Shown here: piece by piece, positions 7,511 to 16,657 of the stretch | Position numbering within the stretch: the first letter of the stretch is position 1 | How the letters are laid out: every line of letters begins with the position of its first letter | Assembly (NCBI GenBank): GCA_020634575.1 | Contig: JACKBM010000061.1 | Coordinates: 1-39,184, forward strand | From: Ardenticatenales bacterium | Lineage (GTDB): Bacteria > Chloroflexota > Anaerolineae > Promineifilales > Promineifilaceae | DNA length: 39,184 bases | Direction: 5' to 3' | Notes under the pieces: model-generated | The model's database searches: none | The model's input: only the letters and a program-made list of their open reading frames with translations | What the model was told of the DNA's origin: nothing | Program-made: the position numbers and the translations under genes

Positions 7511-8749
7511 CTAATTCCCTCCCTGATCCTGGTGGCGGGTGGTGGCGAGGAGGTCGGCGACCTCGTTGGCGGTGGCGACCAGGTCGGGTTCGCTTAATTT
7601 TTGTTGGCGCAGGCGGGTGAGCAGCTGGCGGAGCCGGGTTTCGTCCAGATCCGGCCGGTAGCCCAGCAGCCTGTCCACGTATTCGTCGTCGGGCAAGGTC
7701 GGGTTGAGCCGGTAGCGCTCGCCGAGCCCGCGTTTGAGCTGAGTATGGTAATGGCGCTGCACCTCCTGGCGATGGCCGGCGCGCCGGTTCAGGTTGGCCA
7801 TGGCGGTGATGTATTCCAGGGGGGCACGGCGGCTGATATCCTGCCGCAGCGGCACGGGCCGGCCCAGGCGGCGCCCACCGAGCAAAACAGCCACAAAAGC
7901 CAGGGCCAGGGTAAACAGCACCGCATGACCACCGGCCGTCCCGCGCAGCCAGGCAGCGGGCCCGCCCCCGGCGACCGCCCCACCGGAAAGACGCAGGCCG
8001 TGATGCCACTCATCGAACCAGACCCGGTCCACCGGCCGGTTGCTCAGGGCCAGAAGATTGAGCACCAGTTCCGGGGCCATCGGTTCCTGCAAGCCCGCGT
8101 TGGCAAAAGGCCAGGCCACCGTGCTGAGCACCAGCTGGCCCCGCCCCTGCGGCCAGATGATGGCTACCGGATATTCACCCCGGGTCAACCAGACGTAGGC
8201 GCCCGCCGGCACGGCCGCAAAATAACTATTAACTGGACCAGCCAGGGGCTCAGTCAACGGCGCCGCCGCCAGCGGCAGCAGCGCGGTGACAGGCTGAACC
8301 GAACCACCAAAGGCAAACAGCTCTGGGCGGGGCGTGAGCGCCTCGCCATCGGCTTGCGGCAGGATATCCAGTTCAACCTCGAAGGGGATCAGTTTGGATT
8401 GAAACGGCAAGCCGTCGTCGGCCACGACGAGGGTGCCACCCGCTCGGACCCACTCCTGGAGCTGCTGCCGTTCCGTCAGGCTGATGTCGATGACGGGGGC
8501 GAGCAGGAAGGCGATGTCGGTACCGGCCGGTACGCCGTAATTAGCCTGCAAACCAGCCTCAACCTCGATATCCAGCCGCTCCAACCACAGACTCAGAGCC
8601 AGGGCGCCGGTTGGCGCGTCCGAAGCAGAATTTAGCGGGATCTGCTCGGTCTCCTGGCGTAGCTCCTGCACGGCCGAAAAGACCAGGACAACCAGCATCA
8701 GCAACACAAGGCCCAGCGACAGCCAGCGATCCCGGTTCATCTGCCTCAT
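7511..8749 (-). CDS. DUF4350 domain-containing membrane protein
   Basis: A 412-residue protein. An N-terminal transmembrane helix (about 10-30) is followed by an extracytoplasmic glutamine-amidotransferase-like DUF4350 region ([17 protein letters not shown] at about 97-113, and [19 protein letters not shown] near 220), then FDEWHHGLR and a second transmembrane helix at about 270-290. The C-terminal cytoplasmic tail ([25 protein letters not shown]) is helical. DUF4350 proteins have no established activity and occur in MoxR/DUF58/DUF4129 operons. Its ATG overlaps the TGA of the upstream DUF4129 gene by four bases (ATGA), so translation is coupled. Confidence 0.85.
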   Translation of the reverse strand: MRQMNRDRWLSLGLVLLMLVVLVFSAVQELRQETEQIPLNSASDAPTGALALSLWLERLDIEVEAGLQANYGVPAGTDIAFLLAPVIDISLTERQQLQEWVRAGGTLVVADDGLPFQSKLIPFEVELDILPQADGEALTPRPELFAFGGSVQPVTALLPLAAAPLTEPLAGPVNSYFAAVPAGAYVWLTRGEYPVAIIWPQGRGQLVLSTVAWPFANAGLQEPMAPELVLNLLALSNRPVDRVWFDEWHHGLRLSGGAVAGGGPAAWLRGTAGGHAVLFTLALAFVAVLLGGRRLGRPVPLRQDISRRAPLEYITAMANLNRRAGHRQEVQRHYHTQLKRGLGERYRLNPTLPDDEYVDRLLGYRPDLDETRLRQLLTRLRQQKLSEPDLVATANEVADLLATTRHQDQGGN

Positions 8750-9693
8750 GAGCGCCGCCGTAAAGCCTGGACCTGGGCCGCGTAGCGGTCATAGGTCTCA
8801 GGGGTGATGGGCTGGTAACCGTACCAGACCCGGTCGAAAATATTGACGACGTCCTGCAACACCCCGGCCAGTTCGGGCACGTGGGCCACACTGCGCAAAT
8901 ATTCCCGGTTGGTCAGAGAGCGATCGTAGCGCAGCAGGCCGCGCTCTTCGAGCGAGAGCAGGCAGGAAAGATAAAGGTAGCGGACGGCGGTACGATAATC
9001 GCCTTCCTGCGAATGGTTCTGCGCCTGACTAAGGGCACTATCCGCCGTCAGAATCTGTTCGCGCTCCAGCGCCTCGGCCAGCTCCGCCTCAGAGACAAAA
9101 TCGCGCAGTACCGCCCGGACCACCAGGGCGAGAACAACCAGAAGCACCGGCACCAGCAGGAGCGTGAGCAGGTTGCCAATTTGCAGGGAGGCCGCGCCAC
9201 CAAAGAGGCGCGCCAGCAGCTGATTCAAGCCATTCAAGAACCAGTTTTGCAGACGCTGTAGCAGATTGGGCTCCTGTTCTTCGTAATTGAAGCGGTTGTC
9301 GCTGAGCACAGCCGTCAGCTCGTCGCGGTTTGCCGTTGCGGCGCCTGAGGTTACGGCGTCGGCCTGCCGTCCCATGGCAGCCAGTTGCTCGCGGAGGGCG
9401 GCGAAGTCAGTCTCGGGGTCGGTCAAAGCGGCGGCGAGATAGGCGCCATCGACAACCTGGCGTTGACCATCAGCCAGTTGAATCAAGTTAATGGCTGACC
9501 AGCGGCCGGCCAACTCATTCAGCTCAACCGGGTCCACCGGCGCCTCGGCCAGCGCGGCCTCGGTTTCGGCGAGCAGCAGCCAGTAGGCCGCTTCCGTCAC
9601 CGGTTCATTCTGCGCCTGCGCCGGCCTGGCCAAAAGCAGAAGGAGTAAGACGGCCAGCCATTGAGCGGCAGACAACCAGCGGCCCGGTCCCAT
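8746..9693 (-). CDS. DUF4129 domain-containing membrane protein
   Basis: A 315-residue protein. A signal peptide (hydrophobic core LAVLLLLLLARPAQA) is followed by an extracytoplasmic helical region, a transmembrane helix (LLTLLLVPVLLVVLALVVRAVL, split here only for length), and a C-terminal cytoplasmic DUF4129 domain. That domain contains YRTAVRYLYLSCLLSLEERG..RYDRSLTNREYLR, which is the family signature. DUF4129 proteins are MoxR-operon partners and are related to the tail of transglutaminase-like membrane proteins. I start at ATG 9693, two bases after the TGA of the upstream gene, with GGAGG about 10 bases upstream; a TTG at 9699 is the alternative. Confidence 0.88.
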   Translation of the reverse strand: MGPGRWLSAAQWLAVLLLLLLARPAQAQNEPVTEAAYWLLLAETEAALAEAPVDPVELNELAGRWSAINLIQLADGQRQVVDGAYLAAALTDPETDFAALREQLAAMGRQADAVTSGAATANRDELTAVLSDNRFNYEEQEPNLLQRLQNWFLNGLNQLLARLFGGAASLQIGNLLTLLLVPVLLVVLALVVRAVLRDFVSEAELAEALEREQILTADSALSQAQNHSQEGDYRTAVRYLYLSCLLSLEERGLLRYDRSLTNREYLRSVAHVPELAGVLQDVVNIFDRVWYGYQPITPETYDRYAAQVQALRRRS

Positions 9694-9695
9694 GA

Positions 9696-10766
9696 TCAAA
9701 AGCCTCCGAGGGGGCCAAGCTGGGAAATAATCCAGAAGATCAGCAGGAAAAGCGCGCCGAAAAACAGGGCGATGAGGATCCAGAGCAAAATGGTGATAGC
9801 GGCGAAGTTGAGTAGCTCGTTGCGGGTGATGAGTTGGGTTTGGGTGGGACCGGCCGGTACCTCCTGCAACACCATCGTTACCGGATCGGCCGGTCCGCCG
9901 CTGCCAGCCGATTGCAGCGCCAGGTCAAACCCCTCAAAACGCACCCGCAAGTCCAGGTACATGATGGTCATCGCCGCAATTTGGACCGGCACAAAGACCA
10001 CACTCACCGCCAGCGTGACAAAGGTCGTGACGAGGCTCATCACGATGGTCGGCGGCCCACCGTCACCGGCCAGCAGTTGGACACCACCAATGGCCAGGGC
10101 AGTCGGACCAGCGGCTAACATACCGGCCATGAAGAATAGAATGGTGCCAAAACCCAGCACCCACCAAAAACGGCGGCGGGTCAGCGCCCAGGTGCGGCTA
10201 AGGGCCGCCAGCGCCCCCTGCTTCTCCAGGGCAATCACCGGCGTGACCAACGGCGCCATCACGACAGAAACATAGAAAACCAGCCCCAGCCCCGTAAACC
10301 AGCCTAAAATCGGGATAAGGAAGGCATAGGCCATCAGCAGCAAGCTCAGCACCATGATCAGCACAATCGCCAGCAAGATCTGCCACATCGATTCGGTCAT
10401 CTGTTTGACCAGATCCCCGAAGGGTAGCGGCTTACCCAGGTAGCTATGCGCCACGATCAGGGCCAGGGCCGCATAGCCAAACTGGGTTGTGACCGTGGCC
10501 AGTAAGGTAAAGGCATTGCCTATCATGGAACCAGCTGTCAGAAGGCCAGCCATGGCCTCAATATTGTTTCGCCCTGTGGGGCTGAACATCTGGCTGGTGA
10601 TCTGGCTTTGAATCAGTTGTGAAATGGCCAGGGGAATCTGAAACGCCGCCACAATCCCCAACAACAATAAGAACTGCTGGCGGTAGACGCGAAACGCGCG
10701 GTCCAAAATCTGGCCCATGCTCAGCGGCTTTAAGGTTCTGACTGCCAAAGAAATCGTCTGGTCCAT
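9696..10766 (-). CDS. Polytopic membrane protein (glycerophosphoryl diester phosphodiesterase membrane-domain-like), copy 2
   Basis: About 356 residues with six or so transmembrane helices. The N-terminal LKPLSMGQILDRAFRVYRQQFLLLLGIVAAFQIP is the recurring start of a family annotated in other genomes as the membrane domain of glycerophosphoryl diester phosphodiesterases; there is no catalytic phosphodiesterase domain here. Other shared blocks with the neighbouring copy are SRTWALTRRRFWWVLGF and the PVQIAAMTIMYLDLRVRFEGFDLALQ stretch near the C-terminus. It is a clear tandem paralog of the gene at 10827-11831. Function is unknown; context puts it with the DUF4129/DUF4350/MoxR module. I chose ATG 10766 by alignment with the paralog; ATG 10802 or TTG 10811 would add residues with no counterpart there. 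Confidence 0.85.
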   Translation of the reverse strand: MDQTISLAVRTLKPLSMGQILDRAFRVYRQQFLLLLGIVAAFQIPLAISQLIQSQITSQMFSPTGRNNIEAMAGLLTAGSMIGNAFTLLATVTTQFGYAALALIVAHSYLGKPLPFGDLVKQMTESMWQILLAIVLIMVLSLLLMAYAFLIPILGWFTGLGLVFYVSVVMAPLVTPVIALEKQGALAALSRTWALTRRRFWWVLGFGTILFFMAGMLAAGPTALAIGGVQLLAGDGGPPTIVMSLVTTFVTLAVSVVFVPVQIAAMTIMYLDLRVRFEGFDLALQSAGSGGPADPVTMVLQEVPAGPTQTQLITRNELLNFAAITILLWILIALFFGALFLLIFWIISQLGPLGGF

Positions 10767-10826
10767 AGTTGCCCGCAAATGACTCGCCTCAAATGATACC
10801 ATATCGGCCAATCAGCCGGCCCTGGC

Positions 10827-11831
10827 TCACATCGGGAAGCCAAGCAAGGACATAAGTGCCACAATGGCCAGAACAAATCCAAAATAGAGGGCGAACACAG
10901 CAATTGAAATGACGACAAAGTAGGCCCATTCGGTCCAGGTCAGGGCGGCTTGCGCGGGCGTCTTGGGCACCGACCATAGGGCCATCTCCGGTCGCACCGG
11001 TTTGCCGATTTCATCCTCGAGCTGTAGCGCCAGGTCAAATCCTTCATAGCGCACGCGATAGTCCACATACATGACCACGAGGGCTGCCGTTTGCAGGGGC
11101 AGGTAAAGAATCTGCAGCAAGGCGCTTACCGAATTCTGCGCAATCGAAATGAGCACCGACGAGCCAGGCGTAGCCCCCGAAGCGGCCTGCAGTCCGAACG
11201 TGACCAGAGCGGAGGGGCCAGCCGTTATCATCAGGCTCAAGATGGAGAGGATGAACATGAAGCCCAGCGTCCACCAGAAGCGGCGGCGGCCTATCGCCCA
11301 GGCGCGCCAGATGGCATCGCTGGCGCCAAGACGCTCCAGGACCAGCACAATCAGGGCCAGCCTGGCGACGACGGCAGAAAAATACATCAGCATGCCCAAC
11401 ATGCTCATCCAGCCGACGATGATCGCCACCAGGGAGCCAATCATAATGGCGAAGACCATCAGGCCCAAAAGGAGAAACATGCCGATCACTGAGGTCCAGC
11501 GCTCGCGAATATCGGCATAAGCATCACGGAAGCTGCAGGCCTGGCCAAGATAATTCAAACCCACGCTGCGTACCAGCGCGGCCTGCCCCAGCAAGGAGAA
11601 GATGGCGCCGATCATGACCAGTAAGGCGCCCAGACAGATAAGTCCGCCGGCAGTCGCGTCCAGCGTTTGCACATAAACGGCTTGCAGCGCAATCGCCGGG
11701 ATCTGGACAATGGCGATGATGCCAACGAAGCTCAAGAAATGTTGCCGGTAAAGGCGAAAAGCCCGGTCGAGGAGCTGGCCCAGCGAAAGGGGCTGCAAGG
11801 CCGGCGGACCGGCCGGTGGGGAGAATTCCAC
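10827..11831 (-). CDS. Polytopic membrane protein (glycerophosphoryl diester phosphodiesterase membrane-domain-like), copy 1
   Basis: A 334-residue protein, first gene of the leftward operon. It begins at a GTG (11831) preceded by a strong AGGAGG at the right distance, which overrides the longer frame that starts at 11897. It opens with LQPLSLGQLLDRAFRLYRQHF and has about six transmembrane segments. The block AWAIGRRRFWWTLGF and the ending VMYVDYRVRYEGFDLALQ parallel the next gene, so the pair arose by tandem duplication. No catalytic residues are apparent; a membrane scaffold or transporter-like role is only a guess. The operon promoter must lie between here and the divergent merR gene, about 160 bp upstream, so both could share regulation. 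Confidence 0.87.
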   Translation of the reverse strand: MEFSPPAGPPALQPLSLGQLLDRAFRLYRQHFLSFVGIIAIVQIPAIALQAVYVQTLDATAGGLICLGALLVMIGAIFSLLGQAALVRSVGLNYLGQACSFRDAYADIRERWTSVIGMFLLLGLMVFAIMIGSLVAIIVGWMSMLGMLMYFSAVVARLALIVLVLERLGASDAIWRAWAIGRRRFWWTLGFMFILSILSLMITAGPSALVTFGLQAASGATPGSSVLISIAQNSVSALLQILYLPLQTAALVVMYVDYRVRYEGFDLALQLEDEIGKPVRPEMALWSVPKTPAQAALTWTEWAYFVVISIAVFALYFGFVLAIVALMSLLGFPM

Positions 11832-11836
11832 GTTAT

Positions 11837-11842
11837 CCCTCC
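11837..11842 (-). promoter_or_regulatory. Ribosome-binding site that fixes a GTG start
   Basis: AGGAGG on the minus strand, six bases or so before GTG 11831. It is the best Shine-Dalgarno in this operon and decides the start of the first gene. Confidence 0.8.
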
Positions 11843-11924
11843 TGAACAAGAACGCACACTGTACCGGAATTGTGGCACATTTCGACCTCGCGGCCAAAAG
11901 GGATCAACAATTCGTTAGCGGGGC

Positions 11925-11955
11925 TTGACCTTGCCCTTGGGGCAAGGTGTAGAAT
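11925..11955 (+). promoter_or_regulatory. MerR-type promoter and operator of the merR-family gene
   Basis: TTGACC (11925-11930) and TAGAAT (11950-11955) are separated by 19 bp, the lengthened spacer typical of promoters activated by MerR-family proteins. A perfect 9-bp dyad, ACCTTGCCC TTG GGGCAAGGT (11928-11948), lies across the spacer where MerR regulators bind. The gene at 11992 is a MerR regulator, so autoregulation is very likely. The divergent membrane operon begins about 95 bp away and may be affected. Confidence 0.85.
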
Positions 11956-11991
11956 GCCCTGCATAAGAGTCAGGCAATGTTGAGGTGAGCG

Positions 11992-12546
11992 ATGAGCAAG
12001 GCAACATTAAGTATCGGCGCCGTGGCGCGCCTGTTTGACATCAGTACCAAGACCCTGCGGCATTATGAGGAGCTGGGGTTGCTGGCGCCGGCGCGGGCCG
12101 ACAACGGGTATCGCTGTTACCGGCCGGCCGACGTACAACAAATCCTGCGCATCCGCCAGCTCCAGGCGTTGGGGCTGACGCTGGAACAGATCCACGACAT
12201 CCTGGAAAACGAAGTGGATGAAGATCGCTGGCAGCGCATCCTGCAAACAATTCTGGCCGACATCAACGGCCAGCTGGACGCCCTGACCGTGCGACGTCAA
12301 CGGGTACAGGCGCTGCTGGAAGGCGAGGAGTTGGTCGAGGCGGTCGCCGCTCAACCGCTGGCGATGCCGGAGCTGGAAGAGGCTTTGCTTTACCTGGAAG
12401 GCCAGCTGCCGGAGCTGAGTTTACTGCCGTTGTGGCAGGAGCAGACGATTATGGGTCTGCTGGATCCGGCCGGTGCCCTCCTGGCTGACCTCTTTGCCCG
12501 CGCGGCGCCGCCGATCACGCTGCCTGGTCAACCCTTCCCCTATTAA
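11992..12546 (+). CDS. MerR-family transcriptional regulator
   Basis: A 184-residue regulator. The N-terminal winged helix-turn-helix is typical: [29 protein letters not shown] (about 7-35), then [11 protein letters not shown] and the hallmark [15 protein letters not shown] (about 59-73). A dimerising coiled coil follows (about 80-118). The C-terminal ~65 residues have no cysteines and no recognisable GyrI-like effector domain, so it is not a metal sensor of the CueR/ZntR type; the ligand is unknown. It is preceded by GAGGTGAG about five bases before the ATG and by a 19-bp-spacer promoter with a perfect dyad. The next gene (clpP) is separated by a palindromic repeat. Confidence 0.93.
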   Translation: MSKATLSIGAVARLFDISTKTLRHYEELGLLAPARADNGYRCYRPADVQQILRIRQLQALGLTLEQIHDILENEVDEDRWQRILQTILADINGQLDALTVRRQRVQALLEGEELVEAVAAQPLAMPELEEALLYLEGQLPELSLLPLWQEQTIMGLLDPAGALLADLFARAAPPITLPGQPFPY

Positions 12547-12580
12547 CCCGCGCCCCCCGGCGCCCCAATTTTAATCACAC

Positions 12581-12636
12581 CAACCCGACGGGTTCGCCGA
12601 CCCGTCAGGTTGGGCAACCTGACAGGTTGCCCAACC
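12581..12636. repeat. Paired palindromic dispersed repeats upstream of clpP
   Basis: Two adjacent dyads. The first is CCAACCCGACGGGT / ACCCGTCAGGTTGG (one mismatch) around a CGCCG loop. The second is GGTTGGGCAACCT GAC AGGTTGCCCAACC (12608-12636), a perfect 13-bp inverted repeat. Their core words match those of the minisatellite at 1787-2138 and of the repeats at 18060-18150. The second dyad ends 15 bases before the clpP Shine-Dalgarno and could work as a merR terminator or leader hairpin; there is no T-tract. Confidence 0.85.
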
Positions 12637-12662
12637 TCTCACCCTGCCTGCAAGGAGCAACC

Positions 12663-13268
12663 ATGCACAATTTCCACAGTCTGATCCCTACCGTCATCGA
12701 CAACACCGCCCGTGGTGAGCGCGCCTATGACATCTACTCACTTTTGCTGCGCGAGCGAGTCGTTTTCCTGGGCAGCGCCATCAACGACCAGGTCGCCAAC
12801 CTCATCGTCGCCCAGCTGTTGTACCTGAACTATCAGGACCCGGAGAAGGAGATTCAACTCTTCATCCATTCGCCGGGCGGCGTCGTCTATGCCGGGATGG
12901 CGATGTACGACACCATGCAGCAGATCAGTGCGCCGGTCAGCACCGTGGCCGTGGGGCTGACCGCCAGCTTTGGCACCATCCTGCTGGCTGGCGGCGCACC
13001 CGGTCGCCGTTTTGCCCTGGCCAACGCCACCATCCACATGCACCAACCCCTCGGCGGCGCCCAGGGGCAGGCCAGCGATATCCAGATCCAGGCCAACGAA
13101 ATTTTGCGCCTGCGCCAACGCGTTGAGGAGATCCTCGTCCAGCACACCGGCCAGACCGCCGAACGGATTCGAGCCGACCTGGATCGGGACATCTACCTGG
13201 AGCCGGCCAAAGCCCAGGAATATGGGCTGATTGATGGCATTCTGGATCAGGACATGGGGCCCAAATAA
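12663..13268 (+). CDS. clpP: ATP-dependent Clp protease proteolytic subunit ClpP
   Basis: A 201-residue serine peptidase of family S14. The nucleophile is Ser102 in [14 protein letters not shown] (Phe replaces the usual Met after Ser), His127 is in IHMHQP, and the Asp is Asp176 in [18 protein letters not shown]. The triad is therefore intact. The N-terminal axial-loop region ([29 protein letters not shown]) and the [16 protein letters not shown] block are standard. ClpP forms a tetradecameric barrel fed by ClpX/ClpA/ClpC; no Clp ATPase gene is in the window. The start at 12663 is set by AAGGAG six bases upstream; a longer frame (to 12627) runs into the palindromic repeat. The stop is one base before the next gene. 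Confidence 0.95.
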   Translation: MHNFHSLIPTVIDNTARGERAYDIYSLLLRERVVFLGSAINDQVANLIVAQLLYLNYQDPEKEIQLFIHSPGGVVYAGMAMYDTMQQISAPVSTVAVGLTASFGTILLAGGAPGRRFALANATIHMHQPLGGAQGQASDIQIQANEILRLRQRVEEILVQHTGQTAERIRADLDRDIYLEPAKAQEYGLIDGILDQDMGPK

Positions 13269-13269
13269 G

Positions 13270-13518
13270 ATGAATAACAGCTTTACCCTGCCGTTGCCCG
13301 TTGTCTACGTGAACGAACAAGAGCGCTGGCATTACCATCATCACTGGCATGATCTGGCGACCAACCCTGAACCACCCAACGCGGCGCTGGACGCGCTGGG
13401 CCAGGAGGGCTGGGAACTTGTGGCTGCCTGCACGGCGGGCCAGCGGCTTTGCTACCTCTTCAAGCGCCCGGGGTTGGCGCCGGCGGAAACTGACGCTGGC
13501 ACCAATTCCGCAAACTGA
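13270..13518 (+). CDS. Small DUF4177-like protein
   Basis: An 82-residue protein whose ATG follows the clpP stop by one base, so it is translationally coupled. It has an HYHHHWH histidine cluster at about 19-25, then ALDALGQEGWELVAACTAG and LCYLFKRPG. The 'LN.LG.EGWELV ... FKR' pattern is that of DUF4177 and similar small domains of unknown function. The Pro/Thr/Ala-rich tail is probably disordered. Coupling to clpP is suggestive of a link to proteolysis, but nothing in the protein itself shows this. Confidence 0.75.
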   Translation: MNNSFTLPLPVVYVNEQERWHYHHHWHDLATNPEPPNAALDALGQEGWELVAACTAGQRLCYLFKRPGLAPAETDAGTNSAN

Positions 13519-13573
13519 TGGCGGGAAAATGGGTTGAGTCGCGTTGAGTGTATACAAAAGTAAGCGCCGCTAA

Positions 13574-13630
13574 CCTCCGGGAGGCCCTACCGATGTTGGC
13601 GGGATGGCCTCCTGCTGGGCCTCCCGGAGG
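13574..13630. repeat. 14-bp inverted repeat in the 253-bp gap before the SCP2 gene
   Basis: The arms CCTCCGGGAGGCCC (13574-13587) and GGGCCTCCCGGAGG (13617-13630) are perfectly complementary around a 29-nt loop. Each arm also contains the self-complementary CCTCCGGGAGG, so it could form cruciform or alternative hairpins. There is no T-run, so it is not a standard terminator. The rest of 13519-13771 shows no gene. Confidence 0.85.
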
Positions 13631-13771
13631 TAGGGCCACGGCGCGTAAATTGGCATATTTGGCTGGCAAACGCCATAATCTAGCCGTCGGGTTCTTGAGC
13701 TTCAGCGCCACCGCGAACAGCTGGCGCCCTCAGGAAGACACGACGAAATTCTTTAGCCGGACGACGAGCCT

Positions 13772-14173
13772 ATGCCTGTTTACAACAGTAGCGACCAACT
13801 ATATGATTCGCTGCAAACCCTCTTTTCCCGCATCGAAACCGAGCACCCCAGCGCCATCAGCGACGTGGCCAAAGTGGGGTTGACCTTCCGCTTCAGCTGC
13901 ACGGACCCGCTGGCCGAGATCTGGATCGATGGCCGCCAGCGCCCACCCGTCACCAGCTTCGGCGCTAATGGTAATCGGGCCGATCTGGACGTCGCCCTGA
14001 GCAGCGATACGTTGCATGAAATCCTGTTGGGGAATCTGTTTCTGGTCAAGGCGCTGGGGGCCGGCCGGTTACAGGTCAAGGGGCCACTCATGAAAGCAAA
14101 AGCGCTGGCGGACGTATTCGCCGCCAGCAAGGTGCTTTACCCCCAGATTTTGCAGGAAAAGGGAATCCGCTAA
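13772..14173 (+). CDS. SCP2 sterol-binding domain protein
   Basis: A 133-residue single-domain protein of the SCP2/sterol-carrier fold. The recognisable features are the central strand region FRFSCTDPLAEIWIDG, then ADLDVALSSDTLHEILLGNL, and the C-terminal GRLQVKGPLMKAKALADVF, which is the 'G.l.v.G....a..l..lf' core of SCP2. Such proteins bind lipids or fatty acyl chains in a hydrophobic tunnel. The start has only a weak GACGAG site. A second SCP2 gene lies at 25514. Ligand is unknown. Confidence 0.82.
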   Translation: MPVYNSSDQLYDSLQTLFSRIETEHPSAISDVAKVGLTFRFSCTDPLAEIWIDGRQRPPVTSFGANGNRADLDVALSSDTLHEILLGNLFLVKALGAGRLQVKGPLMKAKALADVFAASKVLYPQILQEKGIR

Positions 14174-14178
14174 CCGCC

Positions 14179-16585
14179 CTAATGCAGGGCAATTTGCCAC
14201 ACTTCCGGCATCCGCTCCACAAAGACAAAATGCAGATCCTGCCGCAACCGTTTGGGGATATCCTCGAGGCTGTTCATATTCTTCTTGGGCAGGATGAAGG
14301 TGGTGACGCCGGCCCGTCGTGCCGCCAGAGCTTTCTCGCGGATGCCGCCTACTGGCAACACCCGGCCACGCAGGGTAATCTCGCCAGTCATGCCCACATC
14401 GCGGCGCACCGGCCGGCCGGTAAACGCGGAAATCAGCGCCGCAGCCATCGTGATGCCTGCTGAGGGGCCATCCTTGGGCACTGCCCCTTCCGGCACATGC
14501 AGATGAACATCGAATTTTTCAAACATCTCTTCGTCGATGCCCAGCACCTGTGCCTGGCTGCGGACATAGGTCAACGCCGTCTGGGCGCTCTCCTGCATGA
14601 CGTCGCCAAGCTGGCCGGTTAGCGTCAGCCCGCCCTTGCCCTTTGTCAGATTGACCTCAAAGATCATGATGTCGCCGCCACCGGCCGTCCAGGCCACCCC
14701 GGTGACCACACCAACCTCATCTTCATCGCGCAGAGTCTCTTCGCTGAAGCGGGGCCGGCCCAACAAATGGGTCAGCCGCTTGGCGCTGATGCGTTTGGGA
14801 TAGGTCTTCTTCTCGGCCACACGCCGGGCGATCTTGCGGCAGACGTTGGCGATCTCCCGCTCCAGATTACGCACACCTGCCTCATAGGTATATTGCCGAA
14901 TCAGCGTGCGCAGCGCGTCTTCCTCGAAGCGGATGTTGCGATTGGCCAGGCCATGCTGCTCCATCTGCCGCTCTACCAGGAATTGATGGCAGATCTCCAG
15001 CTTTTCCTCTTCAAGGTAGCCAGAGAACTCTATCACTTCCATCCGGTCCAGAAGCGGTTCGGGAATCGTGTGCAGGGTATTGGCCGTGGTGATGAACATC
15101 ACCGACGACAGGTCGAAATCCAGGTCAAGGTAATGGTCGGCAAAGGTGGAATTTTGCTCGGGGTCGAGCACTTCCAGCAGGGCCGAAGCAGGATCGCCGC
15201 GGAAATCCTGGCCGATCTTGTCCACCTCGTCCAGCATGAACAACGGGTTGCGCGTACCGGAGCGGCGCATCGCCTGGATGATCCGGCCGGGCAGAGCACC
15301 GATGTAGGTCCGGCGATGGCCGCGGATCTCCGCCTCATCATGAACACCGCCGAGGCTGATGCGAATAAATTGCCGCCCCATCGCCCGGGCGATTGATTTG
15401 CCCATCGACGTCTTGCCCGTGCCGGGCGGACCAACGAAGCAAAGGATCGGCGTCCGCATCGTGTCTGAGGCAATTGAACGAACGGCGATATATTCCAGGA
15501 CACGGTCCTTGACCCGATCCAGGCCGTAATGGTCCTCGTTCAAAATGTCCGCCGCCAGCTGCACATCCAGCCGATCTTCCGTCCGCTCCAGCCAGGGCAG
15601 ATTGACGATCCAATCCAGGTAGGTGCGGATGATGCCGACTTCCGGCGCCATGGGCGGCATGGCAGCCAGGCGGGCCAGCTCTTTGTCGGCTTTGGCCTTG
15701 ACTTCGGCCGGCAAGTTGCGGGCGTCGATCTCGGCGCGGAGCTCTTCCAACTCCTGCCCAAAAATATCAGCGTCACCCAACTCACCCTGCAAAACCCGGA
15801 TTTGCTCGCGCAGGAAATGTTCCCGCTGGGAGCGCTCCACCTCCTCCTGCACCTTGGACTGAATCTGGTCTTCCAGCTCCAAAACCTCGAGTTCATGGCC
15901 CAGGGCCATGCTGACCCGGCGCAACCGCTCTTCCGGCTCCAGTATCTCCAGCAACTCCTGCCGGGCAACGGCCGGCAGATCCAGCGTTGCCCCGATAAAG
16001 TCAGCCAGCCAACCGGGATCGTCGATGTTGATCGCAAAGGTGTAGGCGTCTTCAGGCAGTTTTCGGCTCAGGTCAACCGCCTTCTCAAAGAGGGCGACGA
16101 CGGCGCGCATGAGCGTGTCCACCGTTGGCTGCCAGTTGCGCGGCTCCGGGATGATGCGCGCCCGGGCGCGGATGTAGGGGATTCCACTGGGTAAATTCAG
16201 GGATCTGCACCCGGCGCCGTCCCTGGGCCAGCACACTGGTCGAGTTGTCCGGCATACGCAGGGCGCGGGCGATGGCGACCTCGGTGCCGACAGCATAGAT
16301 ATCGTCGACCGTGGGGTCAGCAACCTCGCTGTCCCGCTGGGCGGCCACGATAAGCATTTCTTCGTTGGCTTTGGCCGCCTGGATGGCGGCCAGGGAACGG
16401 TCTCGGCCCACAAAAAGGGGCATGACCATGCGTGGGAAAAGAACGATATCCCGCAAGGGGATAAACGGACATTCAATAATTGGATCGGCATCGTCATCGA
16501 TGTCGAAAATCAGATCTTCAAATTCGGAAAGTGAGCCAAGAAAATCGGGGTATTGACTGTTCTCGAATGGTTCTTCGTCAATCAT
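14179..16585 (-). CDS. lon: ATP-dependent Lon protease, reading frame broken by one extra base
   Basis: Two overlapping frames together give one complete Lon of about 801 residues. The N-terminal part (16585 to about 16180) has an acidic leader and the LON substrate-binding start [23 protein letters not shown] (about 40-62). Homology leaves this frame after [13 protein letters not shown] and resumes in the next frame at [17 protein letters not shown]. One base too many in the GGGG run at 16177-16180 (plus strand) explains this. Downstream the protein is intact: Walker A GPPGTGKT (about 385-392 in the joined protein), Walker B FMLDEVDK, and the catalytic dyad Ser708 in PKDGPSAG and Lys751 in REKALAA, 43 residues apart as in E. 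coli Lon. As written the gene would yield no functional full-length protein. It may be a pseudogene, a sequencing error or, least likely, programmed frameshifting. Confidence 0.92.
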
Positions 16586-16657
16586 GATTGGGTGCTACCG
16601 GCCGCTTACCCTGCCTGGACGGGCGGGCAAGATCAGCGGTCGCAGAAAAGACTCCGT

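Noticed and set aside
7356..8009. N-terminal extension of MoxR to 8009
   Set aside because: The extension crosses the inverted-repeat spacer and the antisense frame of DUF4350; the AAA+ domain begins just after 7355.
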